Assembly (NCBI GenBank): GCA_027605045.1
Contig: JAQFWX010000013.1
Coordinates: 62,001-126,000, forward strand
Source of the DNA: Phallus indusiatus
Lineage: Eukaryota > Basidiomycota > Agaricomycetes > Phallales > Phallaceae
DNA: 64,000 bases
Reading direction: 5' to 3'
Shown: in pieces, positions 1 through 13,879 of the stretch
Layout: every line of letters starts with the position of its first letter
How positions within the stretch are numbered: the first letter of the stretch is position 1
The notes under the pieces: model-generated
Seen by the model: the letters and a program-made list of their open reading frames with translations, nothing else
What the model was told of the DNA's origin: nothing
Database searches by the model: none
Translations under genes and position numbers: made by a program

Positions 1-757
1 CGTGCTATAATGCCTTCGACAGACCACGTGGTGTTGATTCTTTTTTAATACGCCAATTAATAACTGACGGTCTAATTTATTTCATGGTAAGCGATCCATA
101 TATTTCGCCAGATCGTTCAGACTGATGAGAGAAACTAGTTATTGCTGAGTAAATACTACGTGGTTGTAATGTCATGAGAACATACTGAATGGCACTTAGG
201 TCTAAGGTTATTCAATATCCTATCGATTATTCTCGGTGGTGTAAGTCTTGCATGAAAATATACCTTACACAGGAATAACAACATACAACCCAAATAGGTT
301 CAGTTTACGCAACTAGGCGCTTTGTAAGCTTACACAGACTTCTCATTATGAGATACTGATAATCAATCTTGCCTCGTATATTAAGCTTTATTTGGGCCAC
401 TATATCAACTTTAGTCAACCGATTAATCATCACAAGAGGCGTTCCCGACGAAGAGCCTGAGGATGGATTGGATGGGGGAGTTTACAATTCTGTAGTATGG
501 ACGACATTTTTATTCCAGTCACAATCTTATGAAGCACCCCAATTCCCCTGTTATTCCTATGATTCCGTAACGTATCATATGCAGTGATGGTTTTTTAGCT
601 GATTGTACGATAAGCTTCGATAGTGGACATCAGCGTCGAGATCGTTGAAGGGAACTGAGCTCGCTTTAACCATTTACCACAATATATGAATCAATCATTT
701 TTCACTCTAATAGCCATACAATTTAACGAGAACAATACACAAACCCTAAAACCTCAA
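1..757. other. No gene recognised
   Basis: AT-rich DNA with only short open frames and no recognisable protein. It is the 3' side of the minus-strand DUF6533 gene that ends at 758, so it may hold that gene's 3' UTR. I see no repeat or RNA gene. Confidence 0.4.
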
Positions 758-2441
758 TTAAAATGCCGCGTCTTTGAAGTTGTGTGTCTCGTCAACGACT
801 GTATCGCTTGAATTACCGTTCGCGAAAGTTCGAAGGACAATTGAATGCGGAGAGAACCAGGATCCTGCCAAAGTGTCTGTTCCATTGAGGTCATTTTCCT
901 TCCCGGTATGATCGTTCAGAGTCAGGATCATCCTGTGAACGATAGTTGGAACCATTGCCCACAAGAAGCTGCGTCATAAAATACATATATGTATGATGGT
1001 AGATTCGGAGCTGAAAAGAGATTGAACTCACAACGCAAATAGAAGCGTATTTTCTTGCTGTAGGATATAATATTTACTTTGGTGAACTTGACAAGTTTAG
1101 GTTCACTAAGCTACCCACCGTAAATGCACCAGCCACGGCAGCTATGTTTATCACACGCAGAACTGTTTAGTAAAAGACTGTTTAGAACAAAGTATAGGAA
1201 CTTTGAGGATAAACGTACTCGTTACGACCTAGATGGAGTTGCAGGAGATATATAAGATTTTCGCAAAATATTCACACGCTGACATATTTTACCCAGAAAT
1301 AAACAACGTTATCGAAATAAAGTTGTTTAATTATGTGCATATGTAAATGCCTTGGACGATGCAACGCGTTGAGGCATAACAGGAAGAAGTTTAGCAACTC
1401 CAAAAATAACTGTAATATCGATTGAACATTTGACGAAGAAAAAAAGAATCATAAATTCATAATACGCACGGGAATACCCAGTCCTATAGCGAGCAGTTTT
1501 GTTATCCGAAGTGTTGTGCACGTTTTCAGCAATGTATTATATGCTATGTAAGCTTGGATGCTGTTTAAGCACTCGTGTATTTTACGGTTTACGACTAAGA
1601 CCACGAACTTACGGCGTGTCTGAGCTATTCCTGATGTTCTCGTTAGCAACTTAAGCTTCTTAGCGTTAGGTAGACATTTTAGGGGCTCACCAATTGCACT
1701 GACTACAAAAGAACCTGTATAGGCTGATAAAATACCGAAAGTCACGAGTTTCAATACCGCTTTATTGAAACTCCAAAGTATATATATTCTTTGGGCCACG
1801 AATACTGGTGAACAAATAGAAATGACATAGTAAAACATTGAACAACGCTCGAATACTCACCATTGACAATGCTTATAGAGGATATAATGAGCATTGAAAC
1901 AGCGGTCAACCAGTTTCTGCAGCTGTTGATATATAAGGAAGGGTCGAGTCAAAATGGAGGCATCAATCACTCACAACTAAATTCGAACAATAGCTGAGAC
2001 ATTGAAATGGGTCATTTAAAAAAAACACTTTACCTCCGTCGTCAAATTACCCGGGTATGGTCCAAGTGCTATATTATAATCAATCAATTTATCAATTCGG
2101 AGAAAAATATATTGCTATTACCTAGAGCGTTGATGATGAGATACGCGGGAACGGTATAGTGATTGTAGAGAAATAACCATTTGAACCAAGAAGATTTCGC
2201 TTTCCAGATATATTGAACCTTTTGCCTCATAAGCTGTGAAGTCCCTTTATTGAAATATGAAGAAGGTTACCTCATGGCTCAATAACAACACATGATCATA
2301 CACTAATATGGTCAAACCCGCAGCTGAAAAAAATATCGAGCTTGAACAAAGAAGATAACTCTACAGAAAGAAAGCTCGCGTACCGCTTAGATATCTCGTA
2401 TCATACAAAGATGGTGGGAGCGATATTTTAAGGATGGACAT
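758..2441 (-). CDS. DUF6533-like multi-pass membrane protein (copy 1)
   Basis: A multi-exon minus-strand gene. The first exon starts at the ATG at 2441. The next encodes AAGLTILVYDHVLLL and the third encodes VQYIW followed by SSWFKWLFLYNHY, together the N-terminal signature of the basidiomycete DUF6533 family, whose function is unknown. Further exons give hydrophobic helices, including FVAQRIYILWSFNKAVLKL near 1750-1810. The last exon (FLWAMVPTIVHRMILTLND) stops at 758. I expect about seven membrane segments. Copy 2 at 4558-6250 has the same exon order and matching sequence, which supports the model. Not every intron boundary was resolved, so recent decay cannot be excluded. Confidence 0.55.
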
Positions 2442-4557
2442 GATAAATAAAGTAATGACCGCAGGAATAGAAAACGATTGTGAAGAAAACGAGAGTCGTT
2501 GCTCGTGGCGTAGCCAAATCGATAAACCTGCAGAGGGCTCATGCTGGTTTAAATTGTGAAAAACCGATCCTCAACAAAACGCCGAATATTAACCTTTCGG
2601 GTATTACAGACCAGATGGATGGATTAGTAGCAGCGAGTTGGGCCTGATCAAGATCATAATAATATGTATTGATTGATGTTCCTATTCGTCATCTTTTCGT
2701 TTGCGCGCTGCCAGTGCTGCTTCGTGAAAAGAGGAGCCCAGATCTGTCGGCTCACGACGGTTTCTTCCAATCCCATCATTAAACATGATGCTTACGCTGC
2801 GCAAGAAATTCACATTACCCATGTCAACTCAAGACCGTCCATTGCAACCTGTTGTAACTTGATGCTGACGCCAGCGCTAGAAGTTTCTGAGATCGGGCAT
2901 TTCAGCCCGACAACTTTATTGACCGCCCTACAATGTCCTCCCGAGAGTTCTAAGTTTTAGGTATAAGTGTCGAATAACGTCGACACTGAGGGCCCTATAA
3001 GTGTCTTTTCGTGCATCCTTTTTAATGCTATAATTTTGGAAGGACTCAGAAGAAGCACGGACATGGTAAAGCACGAAATATCGGCTATGAAGCAGCATTG
3101 AAGCTGCAGCCCACCGTTGTGATTACGATCTACCGGCAGTTCCCGACAAAGGGCCCAAGATCAAGGCCGTCTCAGTAACAGATATAATTCCTTCGTGAGC
3201 TATTTTTTTAGCACGGAAAACAGCGCCGGTCTCATGAAGCCCAAAAAAATGGTAAATTTAGCGGTTCTGGTATATGAATGAAAGAAGAACATGCCGCAGG
3301 GTCAGAAGTCAAAGGAGGAGATCGAAAGATTGGATTGGATTGCTCAGGTTCGAACAGTTATTATTATGCCAGGTAGTTCCGCCAGATCCTTTTGTAAAGC
3401 TTGCGGAACTGGGTTTATGTATCTGCGCTCAAGAGGCATCACGAAAGTTCGAGATAGATAGGCGGTATGCTTCGAAAGCACAGGACGATAAGATGATCGC
3501 CCAAAAAAAGTCATGGATAAAAATAAAAGATATATGACATGATGGTGCCTGCGCTCATATGTTAGCTCAAGTCCCGTCAGGGCTCAGCTCTTTAGGAGAC
3601 TCGATAGTAAGGCGACTTGAACGCAAGTGATCTCGATTAAGAACTGAGCAATAAGGCATGAACGGGAACTCTACGCGACCAAGGGTAGTGTATTTGTTAG
3701 GTTTGTTTGTTTCCTGGTGAAGATCGGAGGTGGCTCTAAGGAAAAAGCTTATAAAATGTTTCGAAAGTGAATTTTGAAGCTGACAAAAGCAGTACATACA
3801 AGAAGTCAGCATAACGATTGATGTTCATCAAATGAGATTCCGAGTTGCGATATAAGTGACTGAAGCTGATTCACACTAATAAATAGATCTTGGATGCGCG
3901 ATTTGCCTTAGATTGCTGATATATTTGTGATTGATAGCAAGATGATAGTAGATATTAGCCATGGTCCCCTGTTGTACCAAACGTTTTTAGACAAAAAGTT
4001 TGCAGCCGTATGAACTGAGTTCCGCCAACGCTAATTTCATCTGTTTTCCTTCTGGAATTGTATACGATCCAAGTCTTCCTCAGAACATTTGTAAAGCTGC
4101 TAGTATTCAACTAGTGTTGATCAAACAAATGATCAGGTATACGGCGACAACATACGTTGAAGAGGGCGGCCTACGGGAAAATTAAGAGTCCGTAAAGGGA
4201 GAATGTACAGGATAAGTATCAAGATAGGAAAATGTACTTTAGAGTAGAGAATGAGTAAAGCGCGTGATTCTGTGTATGATGGTCGCAAGAAATGCGATAC
4301 CCATCACTCGCCCGACTCCTTGCGTCACGCTGACGAATCTTCACCGGGAGTTTCCGAGTTTCGTCACACAATACACCAAGTCTATTATGACTCTACTGAC
4401 ACGTTGTCTACGAACCGCAATAGTTGGCACTTGCTCTTCGGATTCTACTTTATCGAAATAAGACATGATTTATACTCATTCATCTCGTCAATATCTACAA
4501 CGCGCCGACTGAGGAAAAAATAAATGTATCACGTGGCTTTTGTGCTCATGGACCGTT
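2442..4557. other. Intergenic, no gene recognised
   Basis: Spacer between the two DUF6533-like genes. Several unlinked open frames of 60-95 codons occur here (for example 2673-2960, 3274-3537, 4251-4523 on plus). None has a recognisable motif or a convincing spliced extension. The promoter of copy 1 should lie just above 2441. Confidence 0.35.
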
Positions 4558-6250
4558 TCAAAAAACCGAGTCCGATGTTACGCTGACAGTTTCTTCATGA
4601 ACGACATTGAAATTTGAACCCGGAGTATTACCAAGGACTTTGCGATTCGAGTTGGGTGAAAACCATGATCTTCGCAAATACTTGACTCCGTTCACGTTGT
4701 TTCCTTCCCCGAGATTATCGTTCAAAGTCAGTATCATTCTATGGACAATGGTAGGAACCATTGCCCACAAAAAGCTGTACCATAATAGATTAACTTCCTG
4801 GTGGATGGAAGAGAAACGAAACATACAAAGCAAATAAAAGTGTGTTTTCTTGCTATAGGTTATACCTACTCAGTATGTTGGACTTTGATAAGTCGAATAC
4901 TACTCACCGTGAATGCTCCAGCCACCGCAGCGATGTTTACCACCCGTAAGACTACATCTTTAAGAAACTGTGGAAAAAACATCAATTAAACGTACTTGTC
5001 ACGACCTAAACGAATGGAGTCATGAAGTCAATGTGGAGTACTTCCTAGAAATGATAATTAAGTTACCCAAAAATAGACAACGCCATCAAAATAGAGCTGT
5101 TTGACTATGTTCGTATGTAGATGTCGCGGACGATGCAGTGCATTGTAGCATAACAAGGCGAAGTTTATCAGCTCCAGAAACAACTATGAATTTCATTTAA
5201 TCTCTTTTTGAGGTGGAAACAAATAGGTTGAAAATTCGAATACGCACGGGAATACCAAATCCTACAGCGAGCAGTTTGGTTATTCGTGATGTTGTGCACG
5301 TTCTTAGGGCTGGATTATATACAATAAAAGCTTGAATGTTTGAGCACTTGTAGTATGTCATTGTTGAACGCGACAAACATACGGTATGACTGAGCGAGTC
5401 CTGAATTCTTATCATCAGCGACTCCCAGATAATTGCCTATTAATTCCAAACTCACCAATCGCAGTGACGATGAAGGACCCTGCGTAGGCCGTTACAATAC
5501 CGAAGGAAACCAGATTTAATACTGATTTATTGAAACCCCAGAGAACATATATCCGTTGAGCCACGAAAACTAGTAATGTGATTCAGGGATCGCGATGAAA
5601 ATCAAATGAATTTTGTCAAAACTACTGCCACTCACTGTTTATGATACACATGGAAGAAATAATCAGAATTGCAGAGGTAGTAAGCCAATGTTTGCAGCTT
5701 TTTTTGAAAATATATAGGCAGTATGAGGAACGGAACGTTCTTAAATGTGACGGATGACATGGTTGGCTCACAACTGAATATGAAAATCAAGTATGAAAAT
5801 GAGTTGTGCTCATTTTCGAAGAAATTCCACCTTACCTGTGTTGACAGATTACCCGGATATGGACCTAGCGCTGGACTCTGATAAGTCGATTGCATGCAGC
5901 GAGAGAGTTTAATTACCCAGAGAGTTCACAATTAAAAATACGGGAATGCTGTAGTGGTTGTAGAAGAATAACCATTTGAACCAAGAAGACTTCGCGACCC
6001 AGATATATTGGACCTGTTAATTCACTTAAGTATTAGCTGAGAGCGTATCTTGGGCTGTAGAAAGTAGAAAACGGTTACCTCTTGACCCAATAATAGCAAG
6101 TGATCGTAGACTAAAATGGTCAAACCGGCAGCTTAAGAAAAAACAAAGTGAGTTCTAAGTAGATAACGTTTCACAGAACATACCGCTCAAATACCTTGTG
6201 TTCAACAACGATGGAGGAAATAGTGCTTGTAGTATACTCGACGCGAACAT
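4558..6250 (-). CDS. DUF6533-like multi-pass membrane protein (copy 2)
   Basis: Tandem paralogue of the gene at 758-2441. The resolved first exons (minus strand) are 6184-6250 from the ATG, 6079-6131 (AAGLTILVYDHLLLLGQE), 5917-6013 (VQYIW...SSWFKWLFFYNHY) and 5836-5870 (ALGPYPGNLSTQ). A later segment near 5640-5700 reads WLTTSAILIISSMCIIN and continues into FVAQRIYVLWGFNK near 5520-5570, both membrane helices. The last exon ends at 4558 and shares AMVPTIVHRMILTLND with copy 1. The VYDHLLLLGQE and VQYIW motifs place it in the DUF6533 family, whose molecular role is not known. Phases of the first four exons agree. Middle exon boundaries are less certain. Confidence 0.58.
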
Positions 6251-8615
6251 GATGAGCAAAGTATCAAACGTGGATAACGGATTATATGAAGGTATGAAAA
6301 AAAAAACGATGGCCAAAAAAATTGATGCTCGTCGTTGGTTCCGTCGTTACCCAACCGATGTGCCCACAAGAGGTCAAGTTGTGAGAGATCGAGCTTCAGT
6401 TGATTGCAATCCCTCGCATATTGAGATATAAGATATATATCACGAAGCGTGTCAAACCTAATACCGAATGACGTTCTCATCCGTCATCACCTTGCTTGCG
6501 TAGAGGATGCCATTCCGTTCGGCAGTCTAAGCCTATTATATTAATGACCCTCTTTGGTGGGTAATCATGGTACCTCTCTGCATCCGTATAGGTGATGGTA
6601 GCGATGTTGGCTCAAAAACACCATTTAGATCAAGCGCTTGCCGGTCTTGACGAAGGAATGACATACTAGAATTAAGGGTAAGTTCCTTATAAGATTGATA
6701 TCTTGTCCGGGTGTTTTGGCAATGTGTTGCCAAAAACAACTGGCATGTCAGTGAGTCCACGTATGAAACTTGAGCTTCTCAAAGGTTCCACTTCGTTTCA
6801 AGTTGATATTTTATTTGACAATATAAAATCTGGTACAGATCCTGAGAAAAACTCAGTTTTCTTAAGACCTATAGTGTCAATTGGGAGATCTGAATCAACA
6901 ACGGTTCTATAATCCACATGGGTAAAAATTCTCAGGATATTCAATGGATGACACACAGTTCATGAATTGATGATCGAGACTCAATTGATAGATGGAAGCT
7001 AAATATGGCGCCCGAGGTGCACCGAGCCCGCAACTTGCTGAATTGATCTAGGGAAATACGAGGAATGGCGCAGCAGAGGGCTGTGTGACGTCGCTACTCG
7101 GTCGAGATTAATGTTCAGTAGTATTGTAGGTATCTACAAAATTAGATTTATTAGAACATAATTGTGTCAGGCTATGCAAAAGGCATGGTTTTGCGGAAGA
7201 ATCGGAATCATTGGGCTTACTTAGTGCGTTTGTCTCCACAATAATCAAACTTTCTCCTAGCTAACAGTCGTTTATTCTCAAACCTCAGCTTTGGCTGGAT
7301 CGGAGAGAGGAACGTATGCAAGTGCACATCGTGCGCGACATGGGTTAATATTTGGTGATTCTGGAATAGGCCGGAATTATTTGCGAGAAATATTGTTCAG
7401 ATGTGTAAGAGCTTGCGATGATTGGATCTGCCTCGGACGACGCGGCATATGTAGATGATAATACCACATGGCAAAGTGCGCTGTTTTCTCAAGCGCGCGA
7501 TATATTGCAGGTCTACCGATACCCTTGAAGTTCGTCAACTGCGTTCAAACTTGCATTCGGTTACATAAGTGGTAGTTGAACGTTGGTGATCCCAGCAAAT
7601 CCTAAGATATTTAGAGGTTAGTGAGAATACAATCCACATGATCATAATCAGTACTAGTAGTGACCCAAGAAGTCTGAAGATTTTCAGTGTTTAACATGCA
7701 AGAAAGCGAACATCCTGAACATCCGAAAAGCCAAGAAGACAGAATACCGCGGTCGTTCAAATTTTGAAACAGCGCCCAGCTGACACATCCGGAAATTTTG
7801 AGCGCTTGTGCGTTTTTAACCAAAGCCAGCCGCGATTTGAGAACCTACACTTGAGCCTTTATTTCAACAATGTCAACACCTTGGCTTAACAGGGTACTCT
7901 TTCTTGATGGGAGATCAACGTCTATCAACGTTCAACAATCAAACTACGTTACCTACGCAACAGGAGTACGCTCAATTATCAATATTGTAAGCGACGTCAT
8001 CAGTTACCTTCGGTTCATTTGGTATTGTCCTTATCTTGGAACTTTTCTCCTTGCAGCTTCTGAATATCATACCCTGTATCAATCATCCTCGCTCAGACAT
8101 TAGGAAAAAATAAGTAGCGCCAATCTTGAGAACATCTCAGGTCAGTTTCCGGCTCACTTTAAATTACCTCGGCTCCGGTTCTTCGAGAATCGAGCCTGAC
8201 TTGAAGTCCAGTCCATCTATCTTGGGCTCAAATATGATATAACGAGGAGAGACGAAACAATAGTTATGCTGTGAATAGGGCATCTTCCGGTACCCGAATT
8301 CTACCTATACTAATCACATTGAGATCATCGTCTGATGATAAGAAACGTCCTCTGGGCTTTTTGCACTGGTTTACATGTGCCCAAGTTTACAAACGGAATG
8401 TCTTGTTATTTCACTTAGAACGCTGAGATCATGTGGCTATCCAAGGTGTGTTTTGTCCATAATGGTGTATGTTGAACTTTAAGTTTTTATATTACTTCCT
8501 CAAAATTATAAGCACAGGAATTTTATGTAAGTACATCACAAGCATAACTGCCAAAGTTATGAAATCAAGAAACCATCTGACATCGGTATTAATCTATCTC
8601 GAAAGCACTTCCACT
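6251..8615. other. Intergenic, no gene recognised
   Basis: About 2.4 kb with only short unlinked open frames on both strands (for example 6703-6912 plus, 7611-7823 minus, 7870-8103 plus). None shows a recognisable domain, a convincing splice pattern or a repeat. It contains the upstream region of DUF6533 copy 2 and the 3' flank of the carboxylesterase. Confidence 0.35.
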
Positions 8616-10527
8616 CTACTGACCCATCTTGTTTTCCAGGGTCCTCCAGAAGTCGCAAAGTTGCAATTGTGCATTGGAGACTTGCTCAGTGTTGGTGACC
8701 GGAGCAAAGTTTTTGCTTGCATCCAGACTGAACCTGAATCGGGTTCCAGTTGCGCCCGCCAATTGGCTTGGTTTCCACTGGGGCCATGTTTGTTTTGCTC
8801 CACTTGGACCGTTAGGGTCTAAGAAACGGACGAAGTTGGTGTAGTATTTTTGTAGGGTTGGGGTCATGTTGAATGCTTCCGGGCCGGGTTGGATCATTGG
8901 TAGGATTGCGTTGTTTTTCCCGTAAAGGGGTGGCAACTCGCATTGGTGGAAGACACCAACGCCAAGAGCGGTTTGAGATGGAGTATTGGCATCATATCTG
9001 AAAGAGGTGATTTAGGTGATAAATTGGGGTTAAGAGTTTTAATTGTTTACTTACCTATAGTTCCAGGTGTCTGCGAATGGAGCCAAGTAGCTGGACAAAC
9101 CTATGGCAGGGCAAGAGAGAACGGTGTCACCATACGCGGCAGATGAAGAAGGGAACCACGGTCCATGCTTGGGAAGAGGTGACATTAAAGGGTAACGTGA
9201 GAGGATGTTGTTAGTATCTGTCGAGTTGAGGTTTGGGAAGTTGTTCATGAAGAAGTCGGCAACGTCCTGGCTGGTGTTCGCGTTGACAGCGAAGAGCGAT
9301 CCTTCATCCGTGTCGTGACTAATTCAACGCACAATCAGATCATTGTATCGAGAGAGATAATAATTGCATCATATTCTCACCCGAAGATTGATGGAAGCTT
9401 GCGGTATTTTCCTTGAGCAAAGAGAGTGAGAGGGAAGTCGGTGAGCAAATCATTGTCGACGCAAGGAGTGTAAGGAACGATAGCGTTTCCAGTTCGACCA
9501 GGATAAGGGAAGGATGCCTCATTCGCGTCTTGCAGGACGTAACCATCTTGACTACGGAGACAGGCCAGTTTGTTGGAAGCGGTTTTAAGGTTGCATCCTA
9601 CTCTCTCAGCAAGCAAATCGAATTGCCATTGCAGATCTTCGGCACGGAGTTGGGTAGGGAAGAACGGAGAAAGACCGAAGATGCCGTGGAATAGAGTTTC
9701 GGGTTGAGTATAACGAGTGACCAGGTGGACGGCGATACTTCCGGCACCGGCGCTATCACCAACTAAAACGACTTGGTTAGGGTCTCCCCCAAACTGTTCA
9801 TCGTGGTCAGTATTAATCTCCGAATTTTGATCGGTCGGATGGACTCACGAATTGAATGTTTTGTTGTATCCACTTCAAGGCGAAAATTTGATCGTGAAGA
9901 CCAACATTTAAATCTATCTGACCGTTTACGCTAACTTCGTTGCTTGCTAAGAAACCGAAGGGGCCAACACGGTAATTGATACTAATGTAAATCATGTCGT
10001 GGTCTGCTGCAGCGACCAATTCCGAGCCGTTGTACTAGTACATGTAAAGTAAGTCAGTCAAAATCAATGTCAGATTCAACCCGTTAAAACATTACGTTTG
10101 CATTGGCGTTTCTGTTGAAACCTCCGCCCGTAAGCCACAAAAATACGGGAAATTTGGAAGTTCGGGTGATGTTAGCGGGCCCCCAAAGGTTAAGAAACAG
10201 ACAATCCTCGCCGTACTTTGAACCAATACCGTTTGCCAGTCCGAAACAGACAGGACCGAAGCTACTGGCTTGGATGATTCCAGTCGTGTTCGCGGGTGGT
10301 TGCGGTTTACGGAAACGAAGGTTTCCGATAGGCGGCGCGCCATAGCGAAGGCCCAACCATTCGTTTACACCGTTGGACAACGTCTGACCCTGGTATACTG
10401 AATATCCCAGGTCAACGACAGGTCCTCCAGGTGCGTCGGGACTGGGTACAACAGCCGCGGCAGTAGCATATGCAGCAGATGACAAGAACACGAGTGAGGA
10501 CGATGCAAGATGTTTAAGGTTGACCAT
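8616..10527 (-). CDS. Secreted type-B carboxylesterase/lipase
   Basis: Five exons, complement(join(8616..8997,9055..9318,9381..9793,9849..10034,10096..10527)), summing to 1677 nt and 558 aa with consistent phases. The protein starts MVNLKHLASSSLVFL, a signal peptide, so it should enter the secretory pathway. Family landmarks of the cholinesterase/carboxylesterase alpha-beta hydrolases follow in order: EDCLFLNLWGP, the oxyanion-hole region LTGGGFN, NYRVGPFGFL, the nucleophile elbow GDSAGAGS (residues ~220-227), and GHDTDEGSLF with the acidic triad residue. The catalytic His should lie in the last exon. It hydrolyses ester bonds of unknown lipids or esters. GDSAG is a common variant of the family's GESAG. 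No neighbour suggests a pathway. The start was chosen because the signal peptide begins there; a further in-frame ATG lies upstream at 10575. Confidence 0.9.
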
Positions 10528-11626
10528 TGTGGGCAAAGCTCGCCTCTGGGAGATAGGCAAGTTGTGAAGTTTCACGGTTTCAAAAGCAGGCTTTTTAAGC
10601 TGTCGAAAATTCCGTTTTTAGAAGAAATGGATTTCCTTTGTCTGCGCGTCCGTCCAATTGGAAAATTGATCCATATTGAATTCGGTGCCATAGTGCAAGA
10701 ATTGAATGTCTGATATGGTCTTTTTAGTGAGTTCATAGCTTAAAAGCAAAGCGCATCATGCAAAGACGCGCCTTATTTGAATCTTTTTCCAGTTCGATAT
10801 ATTGCCGTTTGAACTACTTCTGAATGGGTCGACTATGTCGCCGATATGCCTCCCATTCGAGGACGTCTGGCATCTTTACAATTTTTCTGATTGAATTTCA
10901 GTTTTTAAAAGCTCTCAAATCTGAGAGTACTTTCACCCTGATGCACCTTCAAATTGTAAAATTAAGGAGTCCAGCATGTAAACTCATAACAGAGATGCAG
11001 ACAAAAATTGAGACAAGGGAATTATTCGTGCAAGTTTCGTGATAGGTTACCAGCACGACGTATGAATACCGTCTGGAGGCGCGTGTGGACGTTAGCGATG
11101 TCAACAAATTCAACTTAGAATTCAGATGATCAGCGTTCGATTTGAAGTGATCAACGGCAAGATTATATGGCCGGCACTTCTATCACGGAGCTACGCTACT
11201 TTTGCAATACCAAATGCGCCCAGAAGGAAGACTCTTTGAAAGGCTGAAGAATTTAGACACGTAAGCCTTGCAAAACCCGCGCTGCGCGGAAACAAGTTTA
11301 TTCTTCAAAATCGTCCTTGTGACTTCTCAATTAATTATTTAAGGCAGATGTCTGAATAGTTTAATCTATTGGTCAACTGGCCCCCAAGTCTTCATTGAGA
11401 ATTTATATTAGATCGCTGACGTAGTTCCTTTTATTGGGCATTGAGTTGCATTCATAACAGGTAAATGGGGTTATAAACAAAGTCATTCACATGTCTTGTA
11501 TTCATTTAAAACATTGAAATGTTATAGGTGTCGTCAACCATACTTAAAGACCAAGGAAAACACGCTGTTGAGTGATACTTCCATTGCTCGCATTGATCTC
11601 CGTCCCCATCGCGAAACTACAGAAAA
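10528..11626. other. Intergenic between divergent genes
   Basis: Region between the carboxylesterase (leftward) and the gene starting at 11627 (rightward), so it should hold both promoters. Only short frames are present and I see no clear TATA box or repeat. Confidence 0.35.
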
Positions 11627-12831
11627 ATGTCCACGGATACGTTCAATAGATACATTTCCATCGTTAGGTGCGTCTTTGAGTTATGTTCTTTCGCCGCTCT
11701 TATTAATGTACGTACGTTATGGAAAGCAACAATCTCGGAAAAGATGCCAGACTCTTGTTTATTTACGACGTGTTCCCTACGGATCCTAATGCTTACAAGA
11801 CTTATTTCCCTGCGGTTCTGAGGTATCTTTCTTCTCTACTTCTTGTCATCTTAATCGACTAACGGTACTAACCGTCCGATACAGAGTTATGGACTTTCCT
11901 GCACAAGGTGTGTTACAATTACGTTCGACATACGTTCATGCTATTCAAATTGCCATCTCAGGATACAAGTACAACAACCTAAGCTATAGAAGCGAGTACG
12001 TGTCCCCCCCCAAAACTCTCCAATTTGTTTTCTCAAATGACAATACAGGAGTACCTGGATTAGAGCGGTTATTAAAGACGGAATCGTTACTGATACCAGC
12101 GAGAATGTTCCAGTTCCAGTTTGGTGTCATTTCTAACAGAAAGCTGATGTAGAATTAACTAATGACAAGCCCACAGGTAGGAAAGCAGATCGGTATTGTC
12201 AATTGGGGGGGCAAGACGATGTTTACAGTGAGTAGCGGTTTAGTTATGTCATGCATTATTGACATTGAGCAATCTATAGCCTGTGGTTCCCTATGAGAAC
12301 CCTGCCGCTACTCGAGCTGTCAATTTCACACAGACTCAGCAGAATGCAGGTTTAGGTAAATATTCTTTCCTCACGACAACTCAGACTGTCAGGCTTTTCT
12401 CATCGCGTTAATACTGCTTAGGATTTATTCCTCCGGAAGGTGGAAACCCAGTATACGTTCGTCATTTCAACATCGCGTGAGTTGAACATACAAAAGGATA
12501 TCTTGTTTGCAAGTTTAAAACATGGGTTCACAGAGTCCGTGGTGCTGCAACAGCTGGTATTGGGAGCAACATGAGGGCGTACATCATCAACGGTTACGAC
12601 TACAAACAGGGCCAAATTATAACCTCGCCAATTTCGGCCAAAATAGAACCCTTGTGGCAACAGACTCTTGCTAACCTTAACGAGGCGACCACTTTTTATC
12701 TCACGTATAATTCCAGCACTTCCAAGTTTACACTGTCAACTACTCGTGGCGTTGAAAGAGTCAAGGAAATTTCCGGAAAAGAGCTCAAACAACAGGCCAA
12801 AGAAGAGGAAGCGAACAAACGTCGTCGTTAA
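11627..12831 (+). CDS. Multi-exon hypothetical protein
   Basis: I do not recognise this family. The proposed start is the ATG at 11627 (MSTDTFNRYISIV), spliced to 11727-11822 (NNLGKDARLLFIYDVFPTD), 11885-11907 and an exon from 11962. Later coding segments read VIKDGIVTDTSENVPVPV, KQIGIVNWGGKTMFT (near 12185), VVPYENPAATRAVNFTQTQQ (near 12285), IPPEGGNPVYVRHFNI (near 12423) and the last exon from about 12538, stopping at 12831 with a lysine/arginine-rich tail (NKRRR). Introns at 12228 and 12471 have clear GT...AG ends. The protein lacks a signal peptide and looks globular and soluble. An alternative start is the ATG at 11719. Middle exon joins near 12000-12180 are not certain. Confidence 0.55.
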
Positions 12832-13879
12832 AGGGAAGTTTGTTTGTTTTTGTTTCTTGGTTGCCGGAGGTATGCAACTGTAGTTGTCATACTTGAATTG
12901 AATTGTGTCATTATTTTTGCTCTTGCTGCCGTGTTGCCGTTTGTACATAATGAAATCAGTGGTGTAGCTAGTTTTAGCGCTTCAATGTCAATCTCAATGC
13001 TTCTTGAACATTGCTGAATTGGATTGGGTGATTTAATTTGTTTCGGCTATTCAAATGCATGAGATGCATTGAGGCGCGATCGTTATGAGATTCTGTGCGT
13101 CAAATGTTGTATTGAATTCGTGATGAGAGGAGGAATGGCGTAGAAGGCAAAGCGCCACATAACAAATCAATTGTTTGAAGTCAACAAGACCCCGTATATG
13201 CGCATTTACCAGGCTTTGAAATCAAACGTTTTTGCGATTGGTTGGGTTTACATCTATAGCTACAGATTAATCATTAATATTCTGTTCTGTTTATATACTT
13301 CTCCAAGTGTTCTTGCAGGAGTCATAATAAAGTTGACACGGGTCCGACGAAATTCGAAATAAGAAGAAACCTCTCGGTACCGTCCATACATGGTTATTAA
13401 TGCATTAATGTCCAATGTCAGACTTCCGATTCCAAATCATTATCAAGACTGGCTTATTTTCGGAGAGGGGACGCGTATGCGTGTGCTGCCGAACCAGAAC
13501 TTGGTTCTTTTCTTTGCACTAAAATATGTTTTGTAAGTGCAAGTCCACCTCAGAATGACTCTGAAAATCCAAATTTGACTATGTATATGACGGCATCATC
13601 CCAAATGCGCTGACGCGGCCCTTAGAATATATATATATATTTATGCCGTTCTTCCGAGCATCCGAAAATCCGGATCCGAACCCGGCAGAGTCTGAGTAAC
13701 CTCATTTTCCTTGCCGAGAGAATTTTTTCTTTTTTCCACAGCGACATTACCTTTGGCTTACCTTTGGCACCACACACTCTACGCGACGTCGTGTATGTAG
13801 TGCCTAATTTACAGACTGACTAAGGGACTAAGGGTGGGAGATGAATCATATGATGCATGGGGAAGATCATGAGTGCTGG
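12832..13879. other. Intergenic
   Basis: Contains the 3' flank of the gene ending at 12831 and the upstream region of the aldo/keto reductase. Only unlinked short frames and a short TA-rich run near 13629-13641 are seen. Confidence 0.35.

Noticed and set aside
10103..10345. Plus-strand open frame opposite the carboxylesterase first exon
   Set aside because: Antisense to a well-supported coding exon with no domain of its own.
13629..13641. TA-rich run as a promoter
   Set aside because: It lies more than 300 bp before the aldo/keto reductase start, and a better TATA box is at 13880.
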